From the NCBI GenBank assembly GCA_022826345.1, contig JAJDVB010000216.1, positions 1 to 39,579 on the forward strand: a DNA stretch of 39,579 nucleotides, read 5' to 3'. Source of the stretch: Alphaproteobacteria bacterium. Its GTDB lineage: Bacteria > Pseudomonadota > Alphaproteobacteria > UBA828. This document shows positions 15,724 to 24,492 of the stretch, piece after piece; the first letter of the stretch is position 1, and each line of letters begins with the position of its first letter. A program made the position numbers and the translations under genes. The notes beneath the pieces were generated by a model. That model saw only the letters and a list, made by a program, of their open reading frames with translations, had not been told where the DNA came from and searched no databases.

Positions 15724-16120
15724 TGCGCATTCCTACCGCAACTGGGGGGGAGGGGCTCGGCAACGACCCCTCCTACCCGGCCCACGGACCTTGATCGGGA
15801 GGAGCGGCGACGACCGCCGGTAAACGTTCCGAGAGGCCGTGGAGCCGAGCGGCCCGCCGCTGCGCTTGGCGTCTGAATTGACGGATCTCTGCGCCTCTCG
15901 GCCGTCCGCCACCTCTGGTTGTCCGGGTCGGCACGGCCTCTCGGAACGGTTACCACCGCCGAAGCCGGCACGGCGGCCGCAGCAATACGATCCGCAATGA
16001 GGGAAAAAACGTGGGACGCAAACTGCCGAGGCCACAAAATATTGCGTGAACTCAGCCCTCTAACAAGTATTCTTCGCGGAGCGAGCGCCCGGCGCCTGAG
16101 GGATAGTGAAAGGAGAAGCG
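15724..16120. other. Non-coding junction between integrase remnant and dapB
   Basis: No frame in these 397 bp has protein character. It holds the 136-bp MITE-like element and, at 16022-16100, an AT-richer leader of dapB. The motif GCCTCTCGG also occurs once inside the element, near 15892. No tRNA that could have served as an attachment site is seen. Confidence 0.5.
15819..15954. mobile_element. MITE-like 136-bp element with 23-bp terminal inverted repeats
   Basis: The left end 15819-15841 and right end 15932-15954 are inverted copies of 23 bp with a single mismatch (base 6). Seventeen of these (CGTTCCGAGAGGCCGTG) are exact. Immediately outside both ends stands ACCGCC (15813-15818 and 15955-15960), which reads as a 6-bp target duplication. 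The 90-bp core has no coding frame. This is the anatomy of a miniature non-autonomous transposon. Paired integrase or excisionase sites next to the integrase remnant are the alternative. Confidence 0.6.
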
Positions 16121-16921
16121 ATGAAGATCGGAATTCCGGGCGCCGCCGGGCGCATGGGCCAGGCGCTCACCCGTCAAGTGACGGCGACCGACGGCTGCAC
16201 CGTGGTGGCCGCGACCGAGGTGCCAGAGCATCCCGCGCTCGGGCGGGACTGCGGCGCCCTTGCCGGGATCGAGCCGCTCGGCGTCACGGTGGGCGACGAT
16301 GCGCAGGCGATGTTCCGGGCCGCTGACGCGGTGCTCGACTTCACCCTGCCGGGCGCCGCCGCCCGCCACGCCGAGCTCGCGGCGGCCGAAGGCACAATGC
16401 TGGTGGTCGGCACCACAGGGCTCGGCGCCGACGAGCAGTCCGCGCTGGAGGCGGCAGCGGCGCAGACGGCGGTGGTGCAAGCGCCCAACATGAGCCTTGC
16501 CGTCAACCTGCTGTTCCGGCTCACCGAGCAGGTCGCCGGCCTGCTGGATGACGACTACGACATCGAGATCGTCGAGATGCACCACCGGCACAAGATCGAC
16601 GCGCCCTCGGGTACGGCCTTGGGCCTGGGCCGGGCGGCGGCGCGTGCGCGGGGGGTCGCGTTCGACGAGGTCGCAGCCCGCGGGCGCGATGGCGAGACCG
16701 GTGCCAGGCCACGGGGCGAAATCGGCTTCGCCGCACTGCGCGGTGGCGATGTCATCGGTGAGCACAGCGTAATCTTCGCGGCCGATGGCGAGCGGCTGGA
16801 GCTGGCGGTTCGTTCGTCCAACCGGCAAACCTACGCGCGGGGCGCGGTCCAGGCCGCGCGTTGGGCAGAGGGGCGCGGGCCGGGCCTCTATACGATGGCG
16901 GACGTCCTCGGCCTCGACTGA
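16121..16921 (+). CDS. dapB: 4-hydroxy-tetrahydrodipicolinate reductase
   Basis: The gene product reduces the cyclic diaminopimelate-pathway intermediate with NAD(P)H, towards lysine and peptidoglycan. In 266 aa: the dinucleotide motif GIPGAAGRMG at residues 4-13, VVGTTGLG, and the catalytic block EMHHRHKIDAPSGTA with the His and Lys of the active site. ATG 16121 is chosen over an in-frame upstream start because AAGGAGA precedes it and MKIGIPG is the canonical opening. It stands alone, converging on tyrA with a 25-bp gap. Confidence 0.97.
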   Translation: MKIGIPGAAGRMGQALTRQVTATDGCTVVAATEVPEHPALGRDCGALAGIEPLGVTVGDDAQAMFRAADAVLDFTLPGAAARHAELAAAEGTMLVVGTTGLGADEQSALEAAAAQTAVVQAPNMSLAVNLLFRLTEQVAGLLDDDYDIEIVEMHHRHKIDAPSGTALGLGRAAARARGVAFDEVAARGRDGETGARPRGEIGFAALRGGDVIGEHSVIFAADGERLELAVRSSNRQTYARGAVQAARWAEGRGPGLYTMADVLGLD

Positions 16922-16946
16922 GGGCCCGCGACCTGGCGCAACCCGA

Positions 16947-17828
16947 TCAGACCTGCTTGGCCTCGATCACGCCGCGCCGGATCGCGCGGGTGCGGGTGAA
17001 GAGCGTCTCCAGATAGGCGCCGTCGCCGCGCCGGATGGCGCGCTGCAGCGCCGAGAGGTCCTCGCTGAAGCGGCCCAGCATCTCCAGCACGGCCTCCCGA
17101 TTGGTGAGGAAGATGTCGCGCCACATGACCGGGTCCGAGGCAGCGATACGCGTGAAGTCCCGGAATCCGGCCGCCGCGTACTTGAACACCTCTTCCTTGG
17201 TCTCCTCCTCAAGGTCGGTGACCGTGCCGACGATGTTGTAGGCGATCAGATGCGGCAGGTGCGAGGTGATGGCGAGCACCGCGTCGTGATGGTCGGCGCT
17301 CATCTGCTCCACCGACATCCCGGCCATACGCCAGAGCGCGGCGACCCGTTCCACCGCTGCGGGGTCTGCGTCCGGCGGCGGGGTCAGGATGCACCAGCGG
17401 CCCTCGAACAATTCGGCGAAGCCCGCCTCGGGGCCGGAATGCTCGGTGCCCGCGACCGGGTGGCCGGGGATCAGATGGACGCCCGGCGGCACGTGCGGCG
17501 ACACCGCAGCGAACACTGCCTTCTTGACCGAGCCGACGTCGGTCAGGATCGCTCCCTCGGCGAGATGTGATCCGATTTTCACGGCGAGCGGCGCGAACGT
17601 GCCGACCGGCGAGCCCAGCACCACCAGGTCGCAGCCTTCCACCGCGTCCGCCGGGTCCAGCGTCACCCGGTCGACGAAGCCGAGCTCCGTCGCCTTGTCG
17701 ATGGTCGCCTGGCTGCGAGCGCAGCCCACGATCTCGGTCGCGGGTGCCTTCAGCCGCAAGACCCGCGCGAGCGAGGAATTGACCAGGCCGAGACCGATCA
17801 ACGCGACGCGGGAAAAGGGCTCGCTCAC
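16947..17828 (-). CDS. tyrA: Prephenate/arogenate dehydrogenase
   Basis: This 293-aa enzyme makes the tyrosine precursor by oxidative decarboxylation. The NAD-binding motif is VALIGLGLVNSSLA near residue 8, where the usual second Gly (GLGLIG) is Asn. DVGSVK, IPGHPVAGTEHSG and SHLPHLIAYN carry the conserved active-site residues. The GTG start at 17828 overlaps the hisC stop as GTGA, indicating translational coupling; a long upstream extension in the same frame lies inside hisC and is rejected. It is last in the chorismate mutase-hisC-tyrA operon. Substrate choice between prephenate and arogenate is not decidable. Confidence 0.95.
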   Translation of the reverse strand: MSEPFSRVALIGLGLVNSSLARVLRLKAPATEIVGCARSQATIDKATELGFVDRVTLDPADAVEGCDLVVLGSPVGTFAPLAVKIGSHLAEGAILTDVGSVKKAVFAAVSPHVPPGVHLIPGHPVAGTEHSGPEAGFAELFEGRWCILTPPPDADPAAVERVAALWRMAGMSVEQMSADHHDAVLAITSHLPHLIAYNIVGTVTDLEEETKEEVFKYAAAGFRDFTRIAASDPVMWRDIFLTNREAVLEMLGRFSEDLSALQRAIRRGDGAYLETLFTRTRAIRRGVIEAKQV

Positions 17829-18952
17829 TGGTTGCCGCCCGCGCTTGCGCCCGCCGCAGGGGCCGCCATGAAGGCCTCCAGCGCCTGGGCCAGGGCCTCG
17901 TTCTCCGCCTCCAGGCCGATGGTGATCCTGAGGCAGTCGGCCAGGTGATAGGGCTCCATCCGCCGGGCGACGATCCCGCGTTCGGTGAGGAAGCGGTCGG
18001 CCGCCGCAGCGTCCCGCCCCGGCTCGTCGGGGAAGCGCACCAGCAGGAAGTTGCAGACGCTGGGCACGACATGAAGCCCGGTGGCGCTGAGCCGCGCGGC
18101 AAGCGCACCGAGGCATTGCTCGTTGTGCCGCCTGGCGCGCGTGATGTGGTCCTGATCCTCCAGCGCAGCCAGCGCCGCAGCCAACGCCGCGGCATTGGCG
18201 TTGAAGGGGCCGCGGATGCGGTGGAGCACGTCGATGATGGCGGGCGGCCCGTAGGCCCAGCCGAGCCGGAGCGCTGCGAGCCCGTAGGCCTTCGAGAATG
18301 TGCGGGTCATCACCACGTTGGGCGCAATGCCGGCAAGCTCGATTCCGGAATCGTAGTCGTCGGTGGGGGCGAACTCCGCGTAGGCCGAATCGATCACCAG
18401 CACGACGTGCTCAGGCAGGCCGCCCCAGAGCCGGCGAAGCTCCCCCTTGGGGATGTAGGTCCCGGTCGGGTTGTTGGGGTTGGCGAGGAAGACGATCCGG
18501 GTCCGCTCGGTCACCAGGCCCAGGATCGCATCGACATCCGCGGTGTAGTCGGTCTCGGGTGCCACGACGGGCGTGGCGCCGACGGCGAGCGTCGCGATCG
18601 GATAGACCAGGAAGCCGTGGCGGCAATAGATGATCTCGTCACCGGGGCCGGCATAGGCGTGGGCGACAAGCTGCAGCAGCTCGTCCGAGCCGTTACCGCA
18701 GACGATGCGATCGGGATCGATGCCGTGGAGCGCTCCGAGCGCCGTACGCAGCTCCGTGGCGCCGCCGTCGGGATAGCGGTGGAGCGACCCGGCAAGCTCC
18801 CGGTAGGCGGCCTGCGCCTTGGGGCTGGGCCCGAGGGCGGATTCGTTGGAGGAGAGCTTGATGGTGTTGGCGTGGCCCGCTGCGCTCGACCGACCGCCCA
18901 CGTAGGGCGAGATTTTCATGATTCCGGGGCGGGGTATCGGCTGGACCGGCAT
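17825..18952 (-). CDS. hisC: Histidinol-phosphate/aromatic aminotransferase
   Basis: This 375-aa class I/II PLP-dependent aminotransferase has the opening IKLSSNESALGPSP typical of HisC, CGNGSDELL, FLANPNNPTGT and the PLP lysine in TRTFSKAYGLAALRLGW. HisC enzymes often also transaminate prephenate or phenylpyruvate. Lying between chorismate mutase and tyrA, it likely serves aromatic amino acid synthesis as well as histidine (inference). It begins 18 bp after the chorismate mutase stop and overlaps the tyrA start by 3 bp. Confidence 0.95.
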   Translation of the reverse strand: MPVQPIPRPGIMKISPYVGGRSSAAGHANTIKLSSNESALGPSPKAQAAYRELAGSLHRYPDGGATELRTALGALHGIDPDRIVCGNGSDELLQLVAHAYAGPGDEIIYCRHGFLVYPIATLAVGATPVVAPETDYTADVDAILGLVTERTRIVFLANPNNPTGTYIPKGELRRLWGGLPEHVVLVIDSAYAEFAPTDDYDSGIELAGIAPNVVMTRTFSKAYGLAALRLGWAYGPPAIIDVLHRIRGPFNANAAALAAALAALEDQDHITRARRHNEQCLGALAARLSATGLHVVPSVCNFLLVRFPDEPGRDAAAADRFLTERGIVARRMEPYHLADCLRITIGLEAENEALAQALEAFMAAPAAGASAGGNQ

Positions 18953-18970
18953 CGCTGTACCCGCAGCCCG

Positions 18971-19885
18971 TCAGCCGGCCCGCACGGGCGCAGGCGGCCT
19001 CGGGTAGCTGCCCAGCACCGCGATCCGCCCGACATCGTCGCCCAGCTGCTCGGCGAAGCGCTGCAGCCGCTCGTCCCCCTCGGCGACGAAACCATTGACC
19101 TCGATCAGCTGCCAGCGGCCGGGCGCGCCGCCATCGCCGTGCCAGGCCACTGAGCCGGTCACCGCGATGCCGGCCACGGCAAGCGCCGAGCGGATGCGGT
19201 CGCGGCTGATCGTGTCCGAGGATTCCACCGCGAGGTACGAAACGTCGTCGCCCGACGATGTCGGCGGGGTCATGGCCACCACGAGCGCATTGGTCTTGCC
19301 GGCCGCGTGTCGTCCACCCGCGAGCCAGGGCAGGCGGGAGACAATCATCGGCCTCTCCTCGTCGCTGACGGCAAGCGTCAGCCACCAGGGCTCGGCGCTC
19401 ACCCCGACATCGCCGCTCATCGCATCCGCCGGCACCGGCAGCACGCCGATGGACGCCTTGCCGTCGCGCACGCCGCGCAGCACGCCGCTCTCGGTCCGGG
19501 CGGTGATCAGCGGCGTCTCGGCGCCGAAATAGACCCGCGCGAGGTCGGGGAAGCGGCTCTCCTCGCTCGGCTCCTCCACCGTGAACACCGAGACCGCGAA
19601 GCCGCCCTCGGCGAAGAGGGTCGCCGACATGATCTCGGACCAGATGCGCACGATGACGGGGAAGGGAAAGGGGCCCTCATGACGCTCTTGCAGCCTTCTC
19701 AGGATCGCCGCCTCGCGCGCAGGCCGGAGCAAGGCGCCGGTGGCGCCGCGGGCGCGCTTGGTCTCGCTGATGCGGTTGGCGAGCGCCATCCGGCGCATCA
19801 GGAGATCGTGGATCGTGTCGTCGATCTCGTCGATCTCGTCGCGCAGGGCGGCGAGCGGAGATTCCTCCGGCGAAGGCCTGTTCAT
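18971..19885 (-). CDS. Chorismate mutase (AroQ) with a prephenate-dehydratase-like tail
   Basis: This 304-aa protein has a clear AroQ chorismate mutase at residues 8-95: LAALRDEIDEIDDTIHDLLMRRMALANRI, ETKRARG, LLRPAREAAILRRL, with the Arg and Lys that bind chorismate. The remaining 200 residues (VYFGAETPLI, VRDGKASIGVLPVP, SYLAVESSDTISRDRI) resemble the binding lobes and ACT part of PheA, but I cannot find the dehydratase TRF motif. They may be regulatory or degenerate. It heads the operon with hisC and tyrA. The start at 19885 has no strong ribosome site; an upstream in-frame extension into metX antisense is rejected. Confidence 0.85.
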   Translation of the reverse strand: MNRPSPEESPLAALRDEIDEIDDTIHDLLMRRMALANRISETKRARGATGALLRPAREAAILRRLQERHEGPFPFPVIVRIWSEIMSATLFAEGGFAVSVFTVEEPSEESRFPDLARVYFGAETPLITARTESGVLRGVRDGKASIGVLPVPADAMSGDVGVSAEPWWLTLAVSDEERPMIVSRLPWLAGGRHAAGKTNALVVAMTPPTSSGDDVSYLAVESSDTISRDRIRSALAVAGIAVTGSVAWHGDGGAPGRWQLIEVNGFVAEGDERLQRFAEQLGDDVGRIAVLGSYPRPPAPVRAG

Positions 19886-20056
19886 GGCATGGCTGACACG
19901 GCTCAAAGGGGGAGGCAAGTCGTAGTCCAAGACCGTGGTAAAATCAAAGAGAACATTGACTTTCGGGTTCAAATCGCAACTGTCTGACCCCCTTTCGGCG
20001 AGACTTGCGGCCCGCGGTCCGATGACAGGACGCGGCCGCCGGGAGCCCGGTGAACG

Positions 20057-21226
20057 ATGACCGCAATGCCCGAGAGCCAAGCCGCGGCGGGGCACGTGCA
20101 GACCGGCCTGAGCGTCGAGCTCGGCCGGGAGACGCCGCTCGAGCTCGACTGCGGCGTCTCGCTCGGGCCGTTCACGCTCGCCTATCAGACCTACGGCACG
20201 CTCAATGAGGAGCGCTCCAACGCGGTGCTGCTCTGCCACGCGCTCACTGGCGACCAGTTCGTCGCGAGCTCTCACCCGGTCACCGGCAAACCCGGCTGGT
20301 GGGAGCTGATGGTGGGGCCCGGCAAGACGTTCGATACCGACCGCTACTTCGTGATCTGCAGCAACACGCTTGGCGGCTGTATGGGCACCAGCGGGCCGAA
20401 AGAGATCAACCCGGCGACAGGGCGCCCCTGGGGCCTCGACTTTCCGGTCATCACCATCCGCGACATGGTCAAGGCTCAGGCCATGTTGCTCGATCATCTG
20501 GGGATCGAGCAGCTCTTCTGCGTCTCCGGCGGCTCCATGGGCGGCATGCAGGCCTTGCAGTGGGTGGCAAGCTACCCCGAGCGCTGCTTTACCGCCGTCC
20601 CCATCGCCTGTGCGGCCAAGCACTCGGCGCAGAACATCGCGCTCAACGAGGTTGGCCGCCAGGCGATCATGGCCGATCCGGAATGGCGCGATGGGCGCTA
20701 TCAGGAACTCGGCACAAATCCGGTCGGCGGCCTCGCGGTGGCGCGCATGGCTGCGCACATCACCTATCTCTCGGAATCGGCGCTGCACCGGAAGTTCGGC
20801 CGGGCGCTGCAGGACAGGTCCAACGTCACCTACGGCTTCGATGCGGACTTCCAGGTGGAGAGCTACCTCCGCTATCAGGGGCAGGCGTTCGTCGAGCGCT
20901 TCGACGCCAACTCCTACCTCTACATTACTCGGGCGATCGACTACTTCGATCTCGCGGCTGACTACGAGGGTGTGCTTGCGAATGCGTTTCGCGGGGTCGA
21001 CACCCGTTTCTGCGTGATTTCCTTCACCAGCGACTGGCTCTATCCCACGTCCGAGAACCGGGCCATCGTGCGCGCGCTGGCTGCGGCCGCCGCCAACGTG
21101 AGCTTCGTCGAGGTGGTGAGCGACAAGGGGCACGATGCCTTCCTGCTCGACGAGCCGGACATGTTCGAGACTCTGCGCGGCTTCCTGAGCGGTGCCGCCG
21201 CCAAGCGTGGGCTCAGCGGTCGCTGA
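20057..21226 (+). CDS. metX: Homoserine O-acetyltransferase
   Basis: This 389-aa alpha/beta-hydrolase acylates homoserine in methionine synthesis. The nucleophile is S160 in [13 protein letters not shown], and the Asp is in [11 protein letters not shown] and the His in [21 protein letters not shown] and [15 protein letters not shown] are family blocks. Acetyl versus succinyl donor cannot be told from motifs alone. It is divergent from chorismate mutase (171-bp gap) and followed 10 bp later by metW, as in many proteobacteria. I looked for SAM-II riboswitch consensus elements in the leader and found none. Confidence 0.96.
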   Translation: MTAMPESQAAAGHVQTGLSVELGRETPLELDCGVSLGPFTLAYQTYGTLNEERSNAVLLCHALTGDQFVASSHPVTGKPGWWELMVGPGKTFDTDRYFVICSNTLGGCMGTSGPKEINPATGRPWGLDFPVITIRDMVKAQAMLLDHLGIEQLFCVSGGSMGGMQALQWVASYPERCFTAVPIACAAKHSAQNIALNEVGRQAIMADPEWRDGRYQELGTNPVGGLAVARMAAHITYLSESALHRKFGRALQDRSNVTYGFDADFQVESYLRYQGQAFVERFDANSYLYITRAIDYFDLAADYEGVLANAFRGVDTRFCVISFTSDWLYPTSENRAIVRALAAAAANVSFVEVVSDKGHDAFLLDEPDMFETLRGFLSGAAAKRGLSGR

Positions 21227-21236
21227 GCGCTCCTCC

Positions 21237-21881
21237 ATGAACGCAGGCCCGCAGCGGCAGACCATGCGCCAGAGCGCTCGCCCCGATCATCGCCTGATCG
21301 CCGAGCTGGTGGAGCCGGGCTCCAGGCTGCTCGATATCGGCTGCGGCGACGGCGCCCTGCTGGAGTTGCTCGCGCGGGAGAAGAACGTCGACGGGCGCGG
21401 CATCGAGATCAGCCAGGAAGGTGTGAACGCTTCGGTCCGGCGCGGGCTTTCGGTGATCCAGGGGGATGCGGAGACCGACCTCGCCGACTACCCGGATGCC
21501 GCCTTCGACTACGTGGTGCTGAGCCAGACCTTGCCTGCGATCCGCGACCCTAAGGGCGTGCTGCTGGAGCTGCGCAGGATCGGCAGGAGCGCCATCGTCT
21601 CGATTCCAAACTTCGGACACTGGCGCAACCGGCTGCACCTGTTGACGCGGGGCCGCATGCCGGCAGCGCTGGGCTCCGGCGAGCTCTGGTACGAAACGCC
21701 GATGATCAGGCCGTGCACGATCAAGGACTTCGTGATGCTCTGCCGCGAGCTCGACATCGGCATCGAGCGCCGCACCCAGGTCGATTCACGGGGACGCGTG
21801 CGCCGCTTCACCGGTACCGGCCGCTTCGCCAACCTGTTCGGCGAGCAGGCGGTGTTCCTACTCTCCGCCGAGCGCCGTTAA
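21237..21881 (+). CDS. metW: Methionine biosynthesis protein MetW
   Basis: This 214-aa SAM-methyltransferase-fold protein shows the SAM loop LLDIGCGDGALLELL at about residues 25-39 and the MetW-specific VVLSQTLPAIRDPKGVLLELRRIG, IVSIPNFGHWRNRL and GELWYETPMIRPCTIKDF. MetW works with MetX in homoserine acylation. The ATG at 21237 follows metX by 10 bp; an in-frame earlier start would overlap metX by 35 bp and lacks family residues. The 3' end overlaps the convergent methyltransferase by 24 bp. Confidence 0.95.
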   Translation: MNAGPQRQTMRQSARPDHRLIAELVEPGSRLLDIGCGDGALLELLAREKNVDGRGIEISQEGVNASVRRGLSVIQGDAETDLADYPDAAFDYVVLSQTLPAIRDPKGVLLELRRIGRSAIVSIPNFGHWRNRLHLLTRGRMPAALGSGELWYETPMIRPCTIKDFVMLCRELDIGIERRTQVDSRGRVRRFTGTGRFANLFGEQAVFLLSAERR

Positions 21882-22631
21882 GCCGCAGCTCCCGCCGGCC
21901 GTTCGTGCGCCGGCCGGCACCGGCTGCGGCAGCGGCATGATGACCCGGCGCCGGCGCCGCGCCGTGATCGGAATGGCCTCGAACACGGTCTTGCCGGCCT
22001 CCACGTAGACGATGCCGCCGAATGGGCGCCCGAGATGGCGGCCCAAGCGCTGCCAGATGGCGGCGGTACGCAGCACCCCGCGCCAACCCGTGGGGGGTAA
22101 GAACAACATCGCGCCGGAGGCAACCGGGGCAAACCGGTGCTCGCGCAGGAGCCGGGCAAGCTGGGAGGCGCTGAACGGCGAGCCGTGGCCGAAGGGCGTG
22201 GCCTCGGCGCGGGCCCAGAGTCCGTGGCGGTTCGGCACCAGCACCAGGATGCGTCCGTCCGGCCGCATCACTCGCCACACCTCCTCCAGCATCGGGCGGC
22301 GCTGCTCGCTGAACTCCAGCCCGTGGACGATGAGGATGCGGTCGATGCAGCCGTCGGGCAGCGGCAAGACGCCGTCGTCGGCGAGCGCGACCTGCCGCCC
22401 GCCGCTCTCGGGCCAGGCCATCACCCCCTGGCCCGCCGGCATGACCGCGAACACGCGGTCCGCCTCCTCGCGGAAGAGGCCGAGGAAGGGCACCGGGTAG
22501 CCGAGTCCCAGCACCACTTCCTCGCGCACGTTGGGCCAGACCCGGCGGATCTGCTGGCCCAGGATGCGGCGCGTGACCCGGCCGAGCCGCGTCAGGTAGA
22601 AGGCATTGAGGTCGACGACATCCTGGTGCAT
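21858..22631 (-). CDS. Class I SAM-dependent methyltransferase (Methyltransf_11 type)
   Basis: This 257-aa protein has a weak SAM loop (EEVVLGLGYPVPFLGLF), then LPLPDGCIDRILIVHGLEFSEQRRPMLEEVWRVMRPDGRILVLVPNRHGLW, the post-motif set of the family. Substrate is unknown. The C-terminus is basic and proline-rich (ARRRRRVIMPLPQP) and overlaps metW in antisense. The typical E/DxGxGxG loop is degenerate (LGLGYP), a known variant in alphaproteobacterial relatives. Confidence 0.85.
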   Translation of the reverse strand: MHQDVVDLNAFYLTRLGRVTRRILGQQIRRVWPNVREEVVLGLGYPVPFLGLFREEADRVFAVMPAGQGVMAWPESGGRQVALADDGVLPLPDGCIDRILIVHGLEFSEQRRPMLEEVWRVMRPDGRILVLVPNRHGLWARAEATPFGHGSPFSASQLARLLREHRFAPVASGAMLFLPPTGWRGVLRTAAIWQRLGRHLGRPFGGIVYVEAGKTVFEAIPITARRRRRVIMPLPQPVPAGARTAGGSCGLTALGGE

Positions 22632-22699
22632 GGCCGGCTATGGTAGCAGCCCACGCTGGCCCATCTCAGCACCGGGATGCTACCCTGCCTCGCCGCACC

Positions 22700-22731
22700 G
22701 CGCTCCCCTGCCGTTCCGCGAACGGGAGCGC
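22700..22731. terminator. GC hairpin after the solute-binding protein gene
   Basis: GCGCTC (22700-22705) pairs with GAGCGC (22726-22731) and CCGTTC (22711-22716) with GAACGG (22720-22725), with a CCCTG bulge and CGC loop. It begins 4 bp beyond the stop of the leftward binding-protein gene. No T-run follows, so termination strength is uncertain. Confidence 0.4.
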
Positions 22732-22734
22732 GCG

Positions 22735-24138
22735 CTAAGCGTAGTAGCCGGCGTCCTCCAAGACCCTTCGGATGCCCTTGTCCATATTTGTCAGCGCTTG
22801 CTCGATGCTCTGCTCGCCGTTGATGGCATCGGCGACCTCGACCCCATTTTGCGTGCCGATGGTGAAGCCCTCCGGGATCATCAGATTGTTGGTGACGCCG
22901 TACGGCATGCTGGCCATAAGGCCACCGAAGAACAGCTTGTCGTCCTTGTGTCGATCGAGGATCGAGAGCCGCGCCGGCTGCCCACCGGCCGCCACCACCG
23001 CCTCGCCGATCGCCGGATCGCGGGCATCGCCCGAGGCCAGGAACTTGGCGAAGGCAACACCCGCCTCCTGGTTCTTGGAATAGGTCGGCACGAAGACGCC
23101 GAACCCGCCGGTGCTCACCCGATGCGCCCCTTTTTCGTTGTCTCCCGCGGGCGGCAGATCGGCGTAGATGACCCGATCGAACTTGGTGAAGGACGGATCG
23201 TTGAGCACAGCCGTTCCCCATGTCAGGGGGCCGTAGACGGCGGTGCCGTTGGCGAAGGCGGTGTTCACCTCGTCCTCCCCCGCATTGCTGCTCACGGGGT
23301 GAGCGTACTGTTGCAGGTCGACCAGCATCTTCAACGCCATGTAGCCTTCTTCGCTGTTGACGGTCGGATTCCAGTAGCCGGGTTCCTCCCGGTCGACCAA
23401 GGTGCCCCCGAACGAGCGCAGGGCGCCGTAGTACTGATAGCCGGCCCAATAGCTCCGCTGCATGGCGCCGACGTAGCCATACTGATTGGTGCCGGGCGAA
23501 TGGAGTTCCTTGGCGGCCTCCAGTGCGTCCGGCCATGTCCTCGGCACCGGGATGCCGGCCTTATCGAAGATGTCCTTGCGATAGAAGGTCATCTGGCAGT
23601 TAGCGTCGTGAGCCAGGCCGTAGAGCGTGCCGTCGCTCTTGGCGATGGGGATGCGGTAGAGCGACTGCAGCGCCTCCGGCACGTCGCTTTGATAGTCCGC
23701 AAACCACGTGGGGTCGGCGTCCATGTGTTCCTGAAGCGGAATCATCGCCCCAAACGATTCGAGCGACGGGTATTGGCCGTAATCCTGGGTCACCGAATCG
23801 AAGGCATCCGACTTCGACTGCATGTAGACGTTGACCTTGTTCAGGAACTCGTTTGTCGGGATTGTCGCCACGTTCAGCGTGACGTTCGGATAAGCCTTCT
23901 CGAACAGCGGCATGAGGCCGCGCACGACGCCCGCGAAACGGCTGCCCGACGCCGTCAGATGCACCACTTCGCCGGTGACGTCGGCGTGTACCTCGCGCGG
24001 CACGAAGTTTGCCGCGATGGCGGCGATGGCGGTCGCAGAGCCTGCCTGCAACACCTGACGACGCGTGAATGCGGTGCGCCGGTGATGCGACGCCTCTGCC
24101 ATCGTCTTCTTCCATGTGTCGTATTCTCGATCGCTCAT
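22735..24138 (-). CDS. Extracellular solute-binding protein of a sugar-type ABC importer, orphan
   Basis: This 467-aa family 1 solute-binding protein carries a Tat signal (TAFTRRQVLQAGSATAIAAIAANF) near residue 25. The mature fold shows LMPLFEKAYPNVTLNVATIPTNEFLNKV, MTFYRKDIFDKAGIPVPRTW and GGFGVFVPTYSKNQEAGVAFAKFLASG, typical of carbohydrate or polyol receptors. No permease or ATPase gene adjoins: the neighbours are a methyltransferase and phaB. It must use a distant transporter or be a relic of a larger operon. ATG 24138 has GGGAGG 7 nt upstream. The ligand is not predictable. Confidence 0.9.
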   Translation of the reverse strand: MSDREYDTWKKTMAEASHHRRTAFTRRQVLQAGSATAIAAIAANFVPREVHADVTGEVVHLTASGSRFAGVVRGLMPLFEKAYPNVTLNVATIPTNEFLNKVNVYMQSKSDAFDSVTQDYGQYPSLESFGAMIPLQEHMDADPTWFADYQSDVPEALQSLYRIPIAKSDGTLYGLAHDANCQMTFYRKDIFDKAGIPVPRTWPDALEAAKELHSPGTNQYGYVGAMQRSYWAGYQYYGALRSFGGTLVDREEPGYWNPTVNSEEGYMALKMLVDLQQYAHPVSSNAGEDEVNTAFANGTAVYGPLTWGTAVLNDPSFTKFDRVIYADLPPAGDNEKGAHRVSTGGFGVFVPTYSKNQEAGVAFAKFLASGDARDPAIGEAVVAAGGQPARLSILDRHKDDKLFFGGLMASMPYGVTNNLMIPEGFTIGTQNGVEVADAINGEQSIEQALTNMDKGIRRVLEDAGYYA

Positions 24139-24492
24139 GTCTTCCTCCCTGAGAGATTTTTGGTGCGTTCCGCGCCTCGCTGGAATGTCACACAGCTCCT
24201 CCCTGGTGCCTCGACACCGCAGAAGTCCACCCGACAAAGCGCCGGCCGATGCCGGCGACTTGCAGGTCGGTCAGGTCTTCGTTGTGTGGATGCGAGGACG
24301 CGAAAGTTGCCGTTCCGACGGTCGGCACAAACCGGGTATCGCCGACGGACGCCACGAACAACGTCGTGGAATGCGTTTTTTGAACCCTCTCTACCATGGG
24401 CCGTCCTTCGGCCAGTGGAGGGTGTGTCTTGAAGCCTAGTCTTGGAGGCTGGGCGTGTCCATGAGCGGTTTAGCGGCGGAACACGACTCGCC
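24139..24492. other. Gene-free leader between phaB and the solute-binding protein
   Basis: These 354 bp hold no convincing gene. A 70-codon minus-strand frame at 24188-24397 has no ribosome site or family likeness. One hairpin, CCACGA (24352-24357) with TCGTGG (24364-24369), lies in the probable leader of the solute-binding gene. I see no clear promoter. Confidence 0.45.

Noticed and set aside
15733..16037. Possible integrase N-terminus upstream of the fragment
   Set aside because: Frames there lack SAM-like core-binding features and cross the inverted-repeat element; the true N-terminus is missing.
19886..20056. SAM riboswitch upstream of metX
   Set aside because: I looked for SAM-II-type conserved segments in the leader and found none that match.
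19886..21265. N-terminal extension of chorismate mutase by 460 residues
   Set aside because: It is antisense to metX and reads as Arg/Ala/Glu-rich shadow; AroQ begins at 19885.
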